This document shows, piece after piece, positions 48,453 to 56,821 of a stretch of DNA of 64,000 nucleotides (position 1 is the first letter of the stretch; the number at the start of each line of letters is the position of its first letter). Origin of the DNA: Campylobacter concisus (GTDB taxonomy: Bacteria; Campylobacterota; Campylobacteria; Campylobacterales; Campylobacteraceae). Under the pieces are notes generated by a model that was given only the letters and a program-made list of their open reading frames with translations, made no database searches and had not been told where the DNA came from. Location: NCBI RefSeq assembly GCF_002913745.1, contig NZ_PPCG01000019.1:1-64000 (forward strand). Direction: 5' to 3'. The position numbers and the translations under genes are program-made.

Positions 48453-49919
48453 ATGCAAGAAGATATAAAAAATCAACAAAATGAAAATTTAAAGCCAGAC
48501 GAAAAGCCGGTTCAAAAAAGCGACATAAAAGAGCAAGAGAGCGCTGGAGATCAAATTTTAAATAGCGTAGATGGCATCAAGTCAAACATCCAAGCTAAAA
48601 ACTACGATGCCTATGACTTAAAATTTATGTCAAGCCTCTCAGAAGCGGTTTTGGCAAAGGCTCCATCAACCTCAAAAAAGATACTTTATGCAGTTAGTAT
48701 AACTGTATTTTGGCTACTTTTGTGGGCTTCATGGGCACAGATAGACGAGATAACAAGAGGTAGTGGCAAGATTATCCCATCAGGTAAAAACCAAGCGATA
48801 CAAAACCTTGAGGGCGGTATCGTAGATCAAATTTTTGTAAAAGAGGGCGATGAGGTTAAAAAAGATCAAATTTTAATCAGGCTTGATAATAAAAATTTTA
48901 CAAGTAGCTACGGCGAGTCAAAGCTAAGACTTGATGAGCTTCAGGCTAAATTTATGAGGCTTGATGCTGAAGCAAATGATAAAGAATTTGACTACAACGA
49001 AACAAGAGATGCGAACAATAGTAAAGCTGTAAGATACGAGATAAGTTTGCATAACTCAAACATCGATCACCTAAACGAGCAAATAGGAATTTTAACAGAG
49101 CAAATTCACCAGCGCCAAAGTGAGCTAAATGAGCTTAAAAATAAAATTTCTCAAACTCAAAATAGCTATAATCTTGTTTTAAAAGAAAAAGCGATCATGG
49201 AGCCTATCTTTAAAAAAGGTCTTGTTAGTGAGGTCGAGTATATCCAGCTTCAAAGACGTGTAAATGACCTAAAGGGCGAGCTTGACGCATCTGTGCTTGC
49301 TGTACCAAGGGTCGAATCAACCATAAAAGAGGCGAAAAATAAGATAGAAGAGGCAAAGCTGGCGTTTAAAAACAATGCAAAAAAAGAGCTAAACGAAGTC
49401 TCTGCTGAGATCGCAAGGATAAACGAGTCGCAAATCAGCCTAAGTGATAGAGTTGAAAGAACTTATGTGAGATCTCCTGTAAATGGTATCGTTAGTAAGA
49501 TGATGGTGCATACAGTTTCTGGCGTTATCAAGCCAGGTGAAAATATCGCAGAGATCGTCCCACTAGAAGATAAACTCATCGCTGAGGTAAAGGTTAAGCC
49601 AGCTGACGTTGCGTTCTTAAGACCTGGACTTGATACAATGGTTAAATTTACGGCGTATGATTTTAGTATTTATGGCGGCTTAAAAGGTAAAGTAACGCAG
49701 ATTAGTGCCGATACTGAGACAAATGAAAAAACAGGCGAGAGCTACTATCTAGTCAGGATAGAAACTGAGAAAAACTATCTTGGAACAGAAAAAAAGCCAC
49801 TTAGGATCAAGGTTGGTATGATAGTTTCAGCTGATATCATCACTGGTAAAAAGACGATACTTGACTATCTGTTAAAGCCTATCTTAAAAGCAAAACAAAA
49901 CGCTTTAACGGAGCGATAA
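48453..49919 (+). CDS. lapC: Type I secretion membrane-fusion protein (LapC/HlyD family)
   Basis: Periplasmic adaptor linking the ATPase to the outer-membrane channel. From ATG 48453 it is 488 residues; a GTG at 48447, overlapping the lapB stop, is the alternative. A long acidic cytoplasmic tail (about 1-75) precedes the membrane segment (about 77-95). The biotinyl-lipoyl half-motif (GKNQAIQNLEGGIVDQIFVKEG) comes next, then a long coiled coil of about 170 residues, then the second lipoyl half (YVRSPVNGIVSKM) and the HlyD C-terminal signature GMIVSADIITGKKTILDYLLKP. Its stop overlaps the next ATG by one base. Confidence 0.93.
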   Translation: MQEDIKNQQNENLKPDEKPVQKSDIKEQESAGDQILNSVDGIKSNIQAKNYDAYDLKFMSSLSEAVLAKAPSTSKKILYAVSITVFWLLLWASWAQIDEITRGSGKIIPSGKNQAIQNLEGGIVDQIFVKEGDEVKKDQILIRLDNKNFTSSYGESKLRLDELQAKFMRLDAEANDKEFDYNETRDANNSKAVRYEISLHNSNIDHLNEQIGILTEQIHQRQSELNELKNKISQTQNSYNLVLKEKAIMEPIFKKGLVSEVEYIQLQRRVNDLKGELDASVLAVPRVESTIKEAKNKIEEAKLAFKNNAKKELNEVSAEIARINESQISLSDRVERTYVRSPVNGIVSKMMVHTVSGVIKPGENIAEIVPLEDKLIAEVKVKPADVAFLRPGLDTMVKFTAYDFSIYGGLKGKVTQISADTETNEKTGESYYLVRIETEKNYLGTEKKPLRIKVGMIVSADIITGKKTILDYLLKPILKAKQNALTER

Positions 49920-50416
49920 TGCAAAAGTCAGCTAGCTTTGAGCGAAATTTTAGCGAATATCAAATTTCAAGAGCAAAGCTAGCTGAGGAATTTGTCATTT
50001 TAAATGATGGCAAAATATGCGATCTAATCGGAAGAGAGGTCGTCAAATTTCTCTTTAAAGACTGTGAAAAAAGCTTTGATGAGATGATAAATTTAAAAAA
50101 AGAAGAGCATATCAGCTTAGCTGGGCTAAAGATAGAAGATGAGCTAGTAAGCAGCATCAAGATATCAATTAACGGCTACGATGAAAGCAGTGATAGCTTG
50201 GACTTTGATCTAAATTTACTATCTCTTAGCGTGCCATATAGATACGCTATATCAAATGGTTGTTTTGAGATGAATATTTTTTTAAAAGAAGACAAAGAAG
50301 TGGTTGAGAAATTTTTATCCACTTTTAGTTATAAATTTGAGGCAAATAGTGGCAAGGAGCGCTACTTGATCGTTTTCGTAAATGAGTCAAAAATTTACGA
50401 GCAAACCTATATGTGA
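49919..50416 (+). CDS. Unknown 165-residue protein of the Lap locus
   Basis: Not recognised. Soluble, no signal peptide, mixed alpha/beta. Residues 1-55 are helical with FVILNDGKICDLIGREVVKFLF; the middle (80-115) has alternating strands (SIKISINGYD, LDFDLNLLSLSVPYRYAI); the end has LIVFVNESKIYEQTYM. Its first codon overlaps the lapC stop by one base, so it is translated with the secretion genes. It could be a cytoplasmic accessory protein or a chaperone for the secreted adhesin; that is a guess from position. Confidence 0.75.
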   Translation: MQKSASFERNFSEYQISRAKLAEEFVILNDGKICDLIGREVVKFLFKDCEKSFDEMINLKKEEHISLAGLKIEDELVSSIKISINGYDESSDSLDFDLNLLSLSVPYRYAISNGCFEMNIFLKEDKEVVEKFLSTFSYKFEANSGKERYLIVFVNESKIYEQTYM

Positions 50417-50427
50417 TATAAGGAAAT

Positions 50428-51069
50428 ATGGTTATGAATGTGGTTTTTTTTACTCAAAATGGTTCGCTTAATAATCTTTGGCGAGGGTATTTTTCAGATG
50501 ACGATGTGAAATTTACTCACAACAAAAAGGATTTTTTTGTAAATTTAAACGACGAGGTTGATATCGCCGGTATCGATACAAACGCTTTTAAAGATAGCCT
50601 TGATGAAAATATTAAAACCATTCATGAAACTTTTCCAAATATAAAATGTCTAATCCTTGCAAACGAACCAAAATTTAGTGAAGGCAAACATCTGCTGGCT
50701 CTTGGTGTCAAAGGATATGCAAACTCGCACATGAGAAAGACACACTTTGAAGATGCCTTTGAGACGATTTTAAATGGCAAAGTTTGGCTTTATCCAGAAT
50801 TTATCCAAGCGATGATCGGAGAGCTAACTGGCTCATATATAAATAATGAAAGTGAGACTTTAGAGAAAAAGTCTGATCTAAGCGAGCTTAGCTCACGTGA
50901 AAAAGAGATCGCAAACTTAATATATCAAGGTCTAACAAACAATGAAATTTCAGAGCAAACAGGCATTACTTTAAGGACGGTAAAGGCGCACACTACGTCG
51001 ATTTACAGCAAGCTAAATGTGAAAGATAGAATAGGTCTTGTGCTTTTGATGAAGCAGCTGCATGCGTAA
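50428..51069 (+). CDS. LuxR-family regulator with atypical receiver domain
   Basis: 213 residues: receiver-like N-terminal domain (1-125) and LuxR helix-turn-helix (about 147-208) with LSSREKEIANLIYQGLTNNEISEQ and TVKAHTTSIYSKLNV. The receiver lacks the usual acidic pair near the start (VVFFTQNG instead of two Asp). An Asp in GIDTN could be the phosphosite position, but the conserved Thr reads Ala in LILANEP and the Lys of the GYLLK-type motif is His (GYANSH). It therefore resembles CsgD/VpsT-like regulators that do not need phosphorylation. No histidine kinase lies nearby. Likely a regulator of this locus or of the adhesin gene. Confidence 0.85.
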   Translation: MVMNVVFFTQNGSLNNLWRGYFSDDDVKFTHNKKDFFVNLNDEVDIAGIDTNAFKDSLDENIKTIHETFPNIKCLILANEPKFSEGKHLLALGVKGYANSHMRKTHFEDAFETILNGKVWLYPEFIQAMIGELTGSYINNESETLEKKSDLSELSSREKEIANLIYQGLTNNEISEQTGITLRTVKAHTTSIYSKLNVKDRIGLVLLMKQLHA

Positions 51070-51688
51070 AATTTTGCTTCTTTTCTTTTTTGTCTCTTCA
51101 CTTTTTGCAAATAATTTTGAAATTTCTCCAAAAAATATATCTCAGTGCAAAAATCAAATTTGCAAAAATATCCTAAATCACTATGCAAATTTTATGAAAA
51201 AAATAGAACACGAAAGCTTTATAAGAAAGCTAGAGCTCATAAATTCATACTTAAATTCCTTAATGCCAAGATATGATGATTTTTACAATACAAATGTCGA
51301 TGTGTGGAGCACTAGAGGCGAGTTTTTAAGGCGAGGTGGCGGAGACTGCGAAGAGTATGCAATATCAAAGCGTGATAGCCTAAAAGATCTTGGTGTAGAT
51401 AATCAAAAATGTCTTCTAGTCGTTCAGGAAAAAAATACGAAAAAATATCATATGGTGCTAGCTGTTTGGGAAAATTTACACAAAGAGCCTTTGATACTAG
51501 ATAATTTAAGCTTTAGAGTTTTGCCACTTTCGAAGCGATATGACCTCGTGCCAGAGTATTGCTTGATGGACGGGAAATATTTTAAGATAAAAAAAGATGG
51601 TATAAATTTAGAGCCAGTAAATATAAGAATGCAAACTTACGAAAATTTGATAAAAAAGGAAAAAGAAGAGAAATTTTGGAAGAATTAA
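51062..51688 (+). CDS. Second LapG-like periplasmic cysteine protease
   Basis: 208 residues with a cleavable signal peptide (1-16) and the BTLCP fold. The triad is C96 (GGDCEEYA), H130 (KYHMVLAVW) and D147 (LILDN), and the calcium-site D95 and E97 flank the Cys. It aligns with the first LapG over W-S/A-T-R through DLVPEY, so they are paralogues, but its N-terminal part has an added Cys pair (SQCKNQIC). It overlaps the LuxR-type gene by 8 bases, so the two are co-expressed. Its substrate may be the same adhesin or a second one. Confidence 0.87.
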   Translation: MRKILLLFFFVSSLFANNFEISPKNISQCKNQICKNILNHYANFMKKIEHESFIRKLELINSYLNSLMPRYDDFYNTNVDVWSTRGEFLRRGGGDCEEYAISKRDSLKDLGVDNQKCLLVVQEKNTKKYHMVLAVWENLHKEPLILDNLSFRVLPLSKRYDLVPEYCLMDGKYFKIKKDGINLEPVNIRMQTYENLIKKEKEEKFWKN

Positions 51689-51933
51689 TCTTCCAAGTCG
51701 ATGTCTATTTTTTCAACATTTGTTGTAATATCTTTAGTATTTTTCTCAATGTTGTGTTTATTTTTCTCGATTAGTGATCTGTTTTGACCTATAAGGTCTC
51801 TATTTTCTTTGATACCATTGCTGTTTTGCTCGATCATTTTGCTTAGCGTCGCTATCTTTTTTTCATAGCGGATCATTAAGAAATAGATCACGTAAATTAG
51901 CAGTAAAATTATCGCCCAAGGTAAAAATTGCAT
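51685..51933 (-). CDS. Membrane-anchored coiled-coil protein with N@d heptads
   Basis: 82 residues: an N-terminal membrane helix (about 4-20), then a continuous heptad array. Ile is at a positions 34, 41, 48, 55, 62, 69 and 76, and Asn at d positions 37, 44, 51, 58, 65 and 72. Asn at d in Ile-a coiled coils is the pattern known from trimeric autotransporter stalks, where it sets parallel trimers and binds anions. Function is not known. It converges on the second LapG-like gene with a 4-base overlap of the stops. Confidence 0.75.
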   Translation of the reverse strand: MQFLPWAIILLLIYVIYFLMIRYEKKIATLSKMIEQNSNGIKENRDLIGQNRSLIEKNKHNIEKNTKDITTNVEKIDIDLED

Positions 51934-51958
51934 ATTAAATCCTTTGTAATTTTTCGTA

Positions 51959-51964
51959 ATTATA
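51959..51964 (-). promoter_or_regulatory. Probable -10 element of the coiled-coil gene
   Basis: TATAAT on the minus strand 26-31 bases before the ATG at 51933, with AAAGGA as ribosome-binding site. The rest of 51965-52140 is very AT-rich and shows no gene. Confidence 0.5.
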
Positions 51965-52140
51965 GAAATTTTAGCTTTTAAAAAAAATAAAATTATGAAA
52001 ATATGAAATTTTGTATATGTAAAATTTATCTTTGTTTTTTGGTAAAAGCAGCTTAGCCTAGCGGGTGTTTTTGAAATTTTTATAAATTCTATAGATTTTT
52101 TATTGCAAAAAAATTAGATAAAATATTTTTCAAAATCTCC

Positions 52141-52169
52141 TTGACTTTTATTTTATTTTGGGCTATAAT
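52141..52169 (+). promoter_or_regulatory. Strong sigma70 promoter of the tRNA-tuf cluster
   Basis: TTGACT (52141-52146), a 17-base T-rich spacer, and TATAAT (52164-52169), 20 bases before the first tRNA. Near-consensus in both boxes, unusual for Campylobacter but fitting for stable RNA. Confidence 0.8.
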
Positions 52170-52189
52170 TGCGACTTCACAAAACAGGT

Positions 52190-52265
52190 GCTGGTGTAGC
52201 TCAGTTGGTAGAGCTACTGCCTTGTAAGCAGTGGGTCGGCGGTTCAAGTCCGTTCACCAGCTCCA
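52190..52265 (+). tRNA. tRNA-Thr (anticodon TGT)
   Basis: Acceptor stem GCTGGTG pairs with CACCAGC, discriminator T, encoded CCA. The anticodon arm CTGCC-TTGTAAG-style loop carries TGT; the T arm has GGTTCAAGTCC. First of four tRNAs before tuf. Confidence 0.96.
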
Positions 52266-52318
52266 TTTTTGTAACAGTGTTTGACCAGAAAATACCAAAA
52301 TAACTTATTAATGTTTAA

Positions 52319-52403
<85 letters not shown>

Positions 52404-52410
52404 TTGTTAT

Positions 52411-52487
52411 GCGGGAGTAGCTCAGTTGGCTAGAGCATCAGCCTTCCAAGCTGAGGGTCGCGGGTTCGAGCCCCGTTTCCCGCTCCA
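52411..52487 (+). tRNA. tRNA-Gly (anticodon TCC)
   Basis: Acceptor GCGGGAG pairs with TTCCCGC (last pair G-T), discriminator T, encoded CCA. Anticodon arm CAGCC-TTCCAAG region carries TCC. The 124 bases to the next tRNA hold no recognisable gene. Confidence 0.95.
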
Positions 52488-52611
52488 AAATTTGGGAAAG
52501 TAAACTGGGAGCTGTATCTAGATTTTACTAAACACAGTTATTCCATCTTTATTTTCATGAATTTTTAGTTGTTTGTATGTTGATTAAAATCATCTCAGCC
52601 AAGCGTTTTTC

Positions 52612-52686
<75 letters not shown>

Positions 52687-52758
52687 CTGGTTTATATGAT
52701 TTTATATTACTATACGAATTTGAATTAGATAAAGACACATATCATAACGGAGGAAAAG

Positions 52759-53958
52759 ATGGCTAAAGAAAAATTTTCACGCAACAAGCCACACGTAAAC
52801 ATAGGCACTATCGGTCACGTTGACCATGGTAAAACTACTTTAACAGCTGCAATATCTGCTGTTCTTTCACGCAAAGGTCTTGCTGAGCTAAAAGATTATG
52901 ATAATATTGATAATGCTCCAGAAGAGAAAGAGCGTGGTATTACAATTGCTACTTCACACATTGAGTATGAGACAGAGAAACGTCACTATGCTCACGTTGA
53001 CTGCCCAGGCCACGCCGACTATGTAAAAAACATGATTACTGGTGCTGCCCAAATGGACGGCGCTATTCTAGTTGTTTCTGCAGCAGACGGCCCAATGCCA
53101 CAAACAAGAGAGCACATCTTGCTATCTCGCCAAGTTGGTGTTCCTTATATCGTTGTTTTCATGAACAAAGCAGATATGGTTGATGACGCTGAGTTACTTG
53201 AACTAGTTGAAATGGAAATTCGCGAACTACTTAACGAGTATAACTTCCCAGGCGATGATACTCCGATAGTTTCTGGTTCAGCACTTAAAGCTCTTGAAGA
53301 GGCAAAAGCTGGACAAGATGGCGAATGGTCAGCAAAAATTATGGAACTAATGGATGCGGTTGATAGCTATATCCCAACTCCAGTTCGTGCTACAGATAAA
53401 GATCTTCTTATGCCAATCGAAGACGTTTTCTCAATTTCAGGTCGTGGTACAGTTGTAACAGGTAGAATTGAGAAAGGTGTTGTTAAAGTTGGTGACACAA
53501 TAGAAATCGTTGGTATCAAACCTACACAAACAACAACAGTTACTGGTGTTGAGATGTTTAGAAAAGAGATGGATCAAGGTGAAGCTGGCGATAACGTTGG
53601 TGTTCTTTTAAGAGGTACTAAAAAAGAAGACGTTGAACGTGGTATGGTTCTTTGCAAACCTAAATCAATTACTCCTCACACAAAATTTGAGGGTGAGGTT
53701 TATATCCTAACTAAAGAAGAGGGTGGTCGCCATACTCCTTTCTTTAACAACTATAGACCACAATTCTATGTAAGAACAACTGACGTTACTGGTTCTATTA
53801 CATTGCCAGAAGGCACAGAGATGGTTATGCCAGGTGATAACGTAAGAATTTCTGTTGAGCTTATAGCTCCAGTTGCACTTGAAGAAGGTACTCGTTTTGC
53901 TATCCGTGAAGGTGGTAGAACTGTTGGTTCAGGTGTTGTTTCAAAGATACTTGGTTAA
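52759..53958 (+). CDS. tuf: Elongation factor Tu
   Basis: GTPase that brings aminoacyl-tRNA to the ribosome. The 399-residue protein has G1 GHVDHGKTT near 19, switch motif [18 protein letters not shown] near 81 and NKAD near 136, then domains II and III with [18 protein letters not shown] precedes the ATG. It is probably read from the tRNA promoter upstream, as in the common thrT-tyrU-glyT-thrT-tufB order. Confidence 0.98.
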   Translation: MAKEKFSRNKPHVNIGTIGHVDHGKTTLTAAISAVLSRKGLAELKDYDNIDNAPEEKERGITIATSHIEYETEKRHYAHVDCPGHADYVKNMITGAAQMDGAILVVSAADGPMPQTREHILLSRQVGVPYIVVFMNKADMVDDAELLELVEMEIRELLNEYNFPGDDTPIVSGSALKALEEAKAGQDGEWSAKIMELMDAVDSYIPTPVRATDKDLLMPIEDVFSISGRGTVVTGRIEKGVVKVGDTIEIVGIKPTQTTTVTGVEMFRKEMDQGEAGDNVGVLLRGTKKEDVERGMVLCKPKSITPHTKFEGEVYILTKEEGGRHTPFFNNYRPQFYVRTTDVTGSITLPEGTEMVMPGDNVRISVELIAPVALEEGTRFAIREGGRTVGSGVVSKILG

Positions 53959-53971
53959 TTTATAAAATTAT

Positions 53972-53993
53972 GCTAAAGGGGAAACCCTTTGGC
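53972..53993 (+). terminator. GAAA-tetraloop hairpin after tuf
   Basis: GCTAAAGGG (53972-53980) pairs with CCCTTTGGC (53985-53993), one T-G wobble, closed by a GAAA tetraloop and followed by TTTCT. It sits between tuf and rpmG and probably reduces read-through. Confidence 0.6.
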
Positions 53994-54011
53994 TTTCTAT
54001 AAGGAATATAT

Positions 54012-54170
54012 ATGAGAATTAAAATCGGTTTAAAATGCTCTGAATGTGGTGATATCAATTATACTACTACAAAAAACAGCAAAACCACTACAGATAAGGT
54101 TGAGCTCAAAAAATATTGCCCAAGATTAAAAAAACATACTGTTCATAAAGAAGTTAAGTTAAAAAGCTAA
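54012..54170 (+). CDS. rpmG: 50S ribosomal protein L33
   Basis: Large-subunit protein of 52 residues, [20 protein letters not shown] at its start and [15 protein letters not shown] near the end. Three zinc-type Cys remain (CSEC and YCP); the fourth position reads Leu (PRL), which I recall as usual in Campylobacterota L33. AAGGAAT lies before the ATG. Order tuf-rpmG-tRNA-Trp-secE-nusG is standard. Confidence 0.95.
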   Translation: MRIKIGLKCSECGDINYTTTKNSKTTTDKVELKKYCPRLKKHTVHKEVKLKS

Positions 54171-54189
54171 TTAAGAATAAGTAGCTATT

Positions 54190-54265
54190 AGGGCAATAGC
54201 TCCAACGGTAGAGCGCTGGATTCCAAATCCAATGGTTGGGGGTTCGAATCCCTCTTGCCCTGCCA
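54190..54265 (+). tRNA. tRNA-Trp (anticodon CCA)
   Basis: Acceptor AGGGCAA pairs with TTGCCCT, discriminator G, encoded CCA. The anticodon loop TTCCAAA carries CCA. Located between rpmG and secE, the usual place. Confidence 0.95.
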
Positions 54266-54282
54266 CAATTAAGGTTAAGATT

Positions 54283-54462
54283 ATGGAAAAATTTATAAAT
54301 TATATAAAGCTATCTAAATTGGAAATAATGAAAGTTATCTTTCCTACTAAAGAACAAATTAGAAATGCTTTTATTGCAGTTTTTATCGTGGTCGCTGTTG
54401 TTTCACTTTTTTTAGCTCTTGTTGATGTTATTATGTCCTTTGTTCTTTCTAAAGTTATATAG
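54283..54462 (+). CDS. secE: Preprotein translocase subunit SecE
   Basis: Single-spanning subunit of the SecYEG channel, 59 residues from ATG 54283. Amphipathic helix EIMKVIFPTKEQIRNAFIAV leads into the membrane helix (about 33-54). The frame is open further upstream into the tRNA but AAGG before 54283 and the family N-terminus favour this start. Confidence 0.94.
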   Translation: MEKFINYIKLSKLEIMKVIFPTKEQIRNAFIAVFIVVAVVSLFLALVDVIMSFVLSKVI

Positions 54463-54476
54463 AGTAAGGAAAAATA

Positions 54477-55007
54477 ATGTCACATAAATGGTATGCTATA
54501 CAAACTTACGCTGGTAGCGAAATGGCAGTAAAAAGAGGAATTGAAAATTTAGTTAGAGATCACGGTATCGAAGATCAACTAAAAGAAGTTATAGTTCCTA
54601 CAGAAGACGTAATAGAGATAAAAAACGGTAAGCAAAAAATTAATGAAAGAACTCTTTATCCTGGATATGCTTTTGCATGTTTAGATCTTGATACAGCTCT
54701 TTGGCATAAGATTCAGTCTTTGCCAAAGGTTGGACGTTTTATTGGTGAGGCTAAAAAGCCTACACCATTGACTGAAAAAGATATAAATACTATCTTGGAT
54801 AAAGTTCAAAAAAGAGCGGCACCAAAACCTAAAATATTTTTTGAGGATGGTGAAAGCGTTCGCATAACAGAAGGTCCTTTTGCTAACTTTACAGGTATCG
54901 TTGAAGAATACGATATGATACATGGCAAGCTTAGACTCAATGTTTCTATTTTTGGTAGAAGTACCCCTGTTGATATTTTGTATTCACAAGTTGAGAAGAT
55001 AATTTAA
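54477..55007 (+). CDS. nusG: Transcription termination/antitermination protein NusG
   Basis: Couples RNA polymerase to Rho and the ribosome. The 176-residue protein has the NGN domain starting [12 protein letters not shown] and containing LYPGYAFA, and a C-terminal KOW domain with [17 protein letters not shown] near 122-138. Normal length. Co-directional with secE and rplK in one operon; 10 bases to rplK. Confidence 0.97.
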   Translation: MSHKWYAIQTYAGSEMAVKRGIENLVRDHGIEDQLKEVIVPTEDVIEIKNGKQKINERTLYPGYAFACLDLDTALWHKIQSLPKVGRFIGEAKKPTPLTEKDINTILDKVQKRAAPKPKIFFEDGESVRITEGPFANFTGIVEEYDMIHGKLRLNVSIFGRSTPVDILYSQVEKII

Positions 55008-55017
55008 GGAGCAAGAA

Positions 55018-55443
55018 ATGGCTAAAAAAGTTATAGGTGAAATAAAATTACAAATTGCCGCAACAAAAGCAAATCCTAGCCCACCAGTTGGTCCAGCATT
55101 AGGACAAAAAGGCGTTAATATTATGGAATTTTGTAAAGCCTTTAATGAAAAAACAAAAGATATGGTTGGATTTAATATCCCGGTCGTTATAACAGTTTAT
55201 GCTGATAAAAGTTTTACATTTATCACAAAGCAACCACCTGCTACAGACCTTATTAAAAAGGCTGCAGGTATAACAAAAGGAACAGATAATCCTTTAAAAA
55301 ATAAAGTAGGTAAATTAACAAAAGCTCAAGTTTTAGAAATTGTTGAGAAAAAACTTGTTGATTTAAATACAAATGATAAAGAGCAAGCAGCTAAGATTAT
55401 TGCTGGTTCAGCTCGTTCAATGGGTGTCGAAGTAGTAGACTAA
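55018..55443 (+). CDS. rplK: 50S ribosomal protein L11
   Basis: Part of the GTPase-associated centre, 141 residues. Begins [29 protein letters not shown], with the Pro-rich linker, and ends with the RNA-binding domain ([13 protein letters not shown]). AAGGAGC precedes the ATG. Confidence 0.98.
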   Translation: MAKKVIGEIKLQIAATKANPSPPVGPALGQKGVNIMEFCKAFNEKTKDMVGFNIPVVITVYADKSFTFITKQPPATDLIKKAAGITKGTDNPLKNKVGKLTKAQVLEIVEKKLVDLNTNDKEQAAKIIAGSARSMGVEVVD

Positions 55444-55451
55444 AACCTTTA

Positions 55452-55477
55452 CCGTCAGGTTGATTTTCAAAAGACGG
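55452..55477 (+). promoter_or_regulatory. Hairpin in the rplK-rplA gap, possible L1 site
   Basis: CCGTC (55452-55456) pairs with GACGG (55473-55477), and inside it TTGA (55460-55463) pairs with TCAA (55467-55470), making two stacked helices with an internal loop. L1 is known to repress its own operon through a stem with such an internal loop, but the match here is only structural. Confidence 0.3.
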
Positions 55478-55502
55478 AAGCAATTTATATGCGGAGAAAT
55501 TT

Positions 55503-56204
55503 ATGGGAAAAACTAGTAAGAGATTTCAAGAATTGCTCAAAAAAGTAGAGCAAGATAAAATTTATAACCTTAGCGAGGCTATCGATACAGTTAAAACTCT
55601 AGCTTCTGCTAAATTTAATGAGACAGTTGAGATTGCGTTAAAATTAAACGTTGATCCAAGACATGCTGATCAAATGGTTCGTGGTTCTGTTGTTTTACCA
55701 GCTGGCACAGGTAAAGTTGTAAGAGTTGCTGTTATAGCAAAAGATGCTAAAGCTGATGAGGCAAAAGCTGCTGGTGCTGACATAGTTGGTACTGATGATC
55801 TAGTTGAGGATATCCAAAAGGGTATAATGAACTTTGATGTTCTTATAGCTACTCCAAATTTAATGGGTCTTGTAGGTAAAGTTGGTAGAATTTTAGGACC
55901 TAAAGGTTTAATGCCAAATCCAAAAACTGGAACAGTTACAATGGATGTTGCACAAGCTGTTAATAATGCAAAAAGTGGTCAGGTAAATTTCCGTGTCGAT
56001 AAGCAAGGAAATATACATGCAGGTCTTGGTAAGGTCAATTTTACTAAAGAGCAATTAAATGAAAATATTTTAACATTTATTAAAGCTATTAATAAACATA
56101 AACCTGCGACTGCAAAAGGTAGATATGTAAAAAATGCTTCATTGTCTTTAACAATGAGCCCTTCTGTAGCTCTTGATACTCAAGAGGTTATGGATTTAAA
56201 ATAA
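55503..56204 (+). CDS. rplA: 50S ribosomal protein L1
   Basis: 233-residue stalk protein that helps release deacylated tRNA and can act as an operon repressor. Contains the conserved [20 protein letters not shown], the [29 protein letters not shown] signature near 125-150 and the C-terminal [21 protein letters not shown] precedes the ATG. Confidence 0.98.
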   Translation: MGKTSKRFQELLKKVEQDKIYNLSEAIDTVKTLASAKFNETVEIALKLNVDPRHADQMVRGSVVLPAGTGKVVRVAVIAKDAKADEAKAAGADIVGTDDLVEDIQKGIMNFDVLIATPNLMGLVGKVGRILGPKGLMPNPKTGTVTMDVAQAVNNAKSGQVNFRVDKQGNIHAGLGKVNFTKEQLNENILTFIKAINKHKPATAKGRYVKNASLSLTMSPSVALDTQEVMDLK

Positions 56205-56307
56205 GAATTTAGACAAATTTATATCTTAGATTGGAGATAGCCGAGGCCATTGGGCTTAATTGATTCGACCCGCTCTGCTTGAAATTACCGGTCGGAAAGG
56301 AGAAAAA
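56205..56307 (+). promoter_or_regulatory. Probable ribosomal protein L10 leader
   Basis: The 103 bases before rplJ hold GC-rich complementary patches unusual in this AT-rich DNA, including GCCGAGGCC, TCGACCCGC and ACCGGTCGG. In many bacteria the rplJ leader binds L10-L12 through a kinked stem-loop and represses rplJL; position and composition fit. The structure was not computed. Confidence 0.45.
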
Positions 56308-56793
56308 GTGACACGTAACGAAAAAACTGAAGTTGTTGCAAAATTAGAGAGTGAATTTAAAACTGCTGAAGCTATTGTAGTTTGTGACTATCGTGGTCTT
56401 TCAGTTAAAAAACTTGAAGTTTTAAGAAATTCTGCAAAAGAACAAAATGTAAAAGTTCAAGTTATTAAAAATACTCTTGCAAATATTGCTCTTAAAAATT
56501 CTGATAAAGTCGGAATGGAACTCAAAGATACGAATATCTATCTTTGGAGTGAAGATCAATTAGCAGTAACTAAAGTAGCCGCAAAATTTGAAGAGTCAAA
56601 TTCTGATCTTTTCAAAATTAAAACAGCTTATATTGATGGCGAAGTTGCAAGCGTTAATAAAGTTAAAGCTCTATCTAAAATGCCTAGCCGTGATGAGCTT
56701 ATTGCGATGCTTTTGCAAGTTTGGAATGCGCCAATTCAAAATTTTACAATTGGTTTGAATGCGCTTAAAGAGAAAAAAGAACAATCAGCTTAA
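56308..56793 (+). CDS. rplJ: 50S ribosomal protein L10
   Basis: Base of the L7/L12 stalk, 161 residues from the GTG start at 56308 ([21 protein letters not shown]). The GTG is preceded by AAAGGAG and gives the normal N-terminus; the frame is open further upstream only through the leader. Contains [17 protein letters not shown] near 24-40. Confidence 0.96.
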   Translation: MTRNEKTEVVAKLESEFKTAEAIVVCDYRGLSVKKLEVLRNSAKEQNVKVQVIKNTLANIALKNSDKVGMELKDTNIYLWSEDQLAVTKVAAKFEESNSDLFKIKTAYIDGEVASVNKVKALSKMPSRDELIAMLLQVWNAPIQNFTIGLNALKEKKEQSA

Positions 56794-56821
56794 TTAAATT
56801 AAAAAATAATAAGGATTAAAA

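Noticed and set aside
54012-54170. L33 with a missing fourth zinc Cys as a sign of decay
   Set aside because: The rest of the protein is intact and the Leu at that position is, as far as I recall, normal in this phylum.
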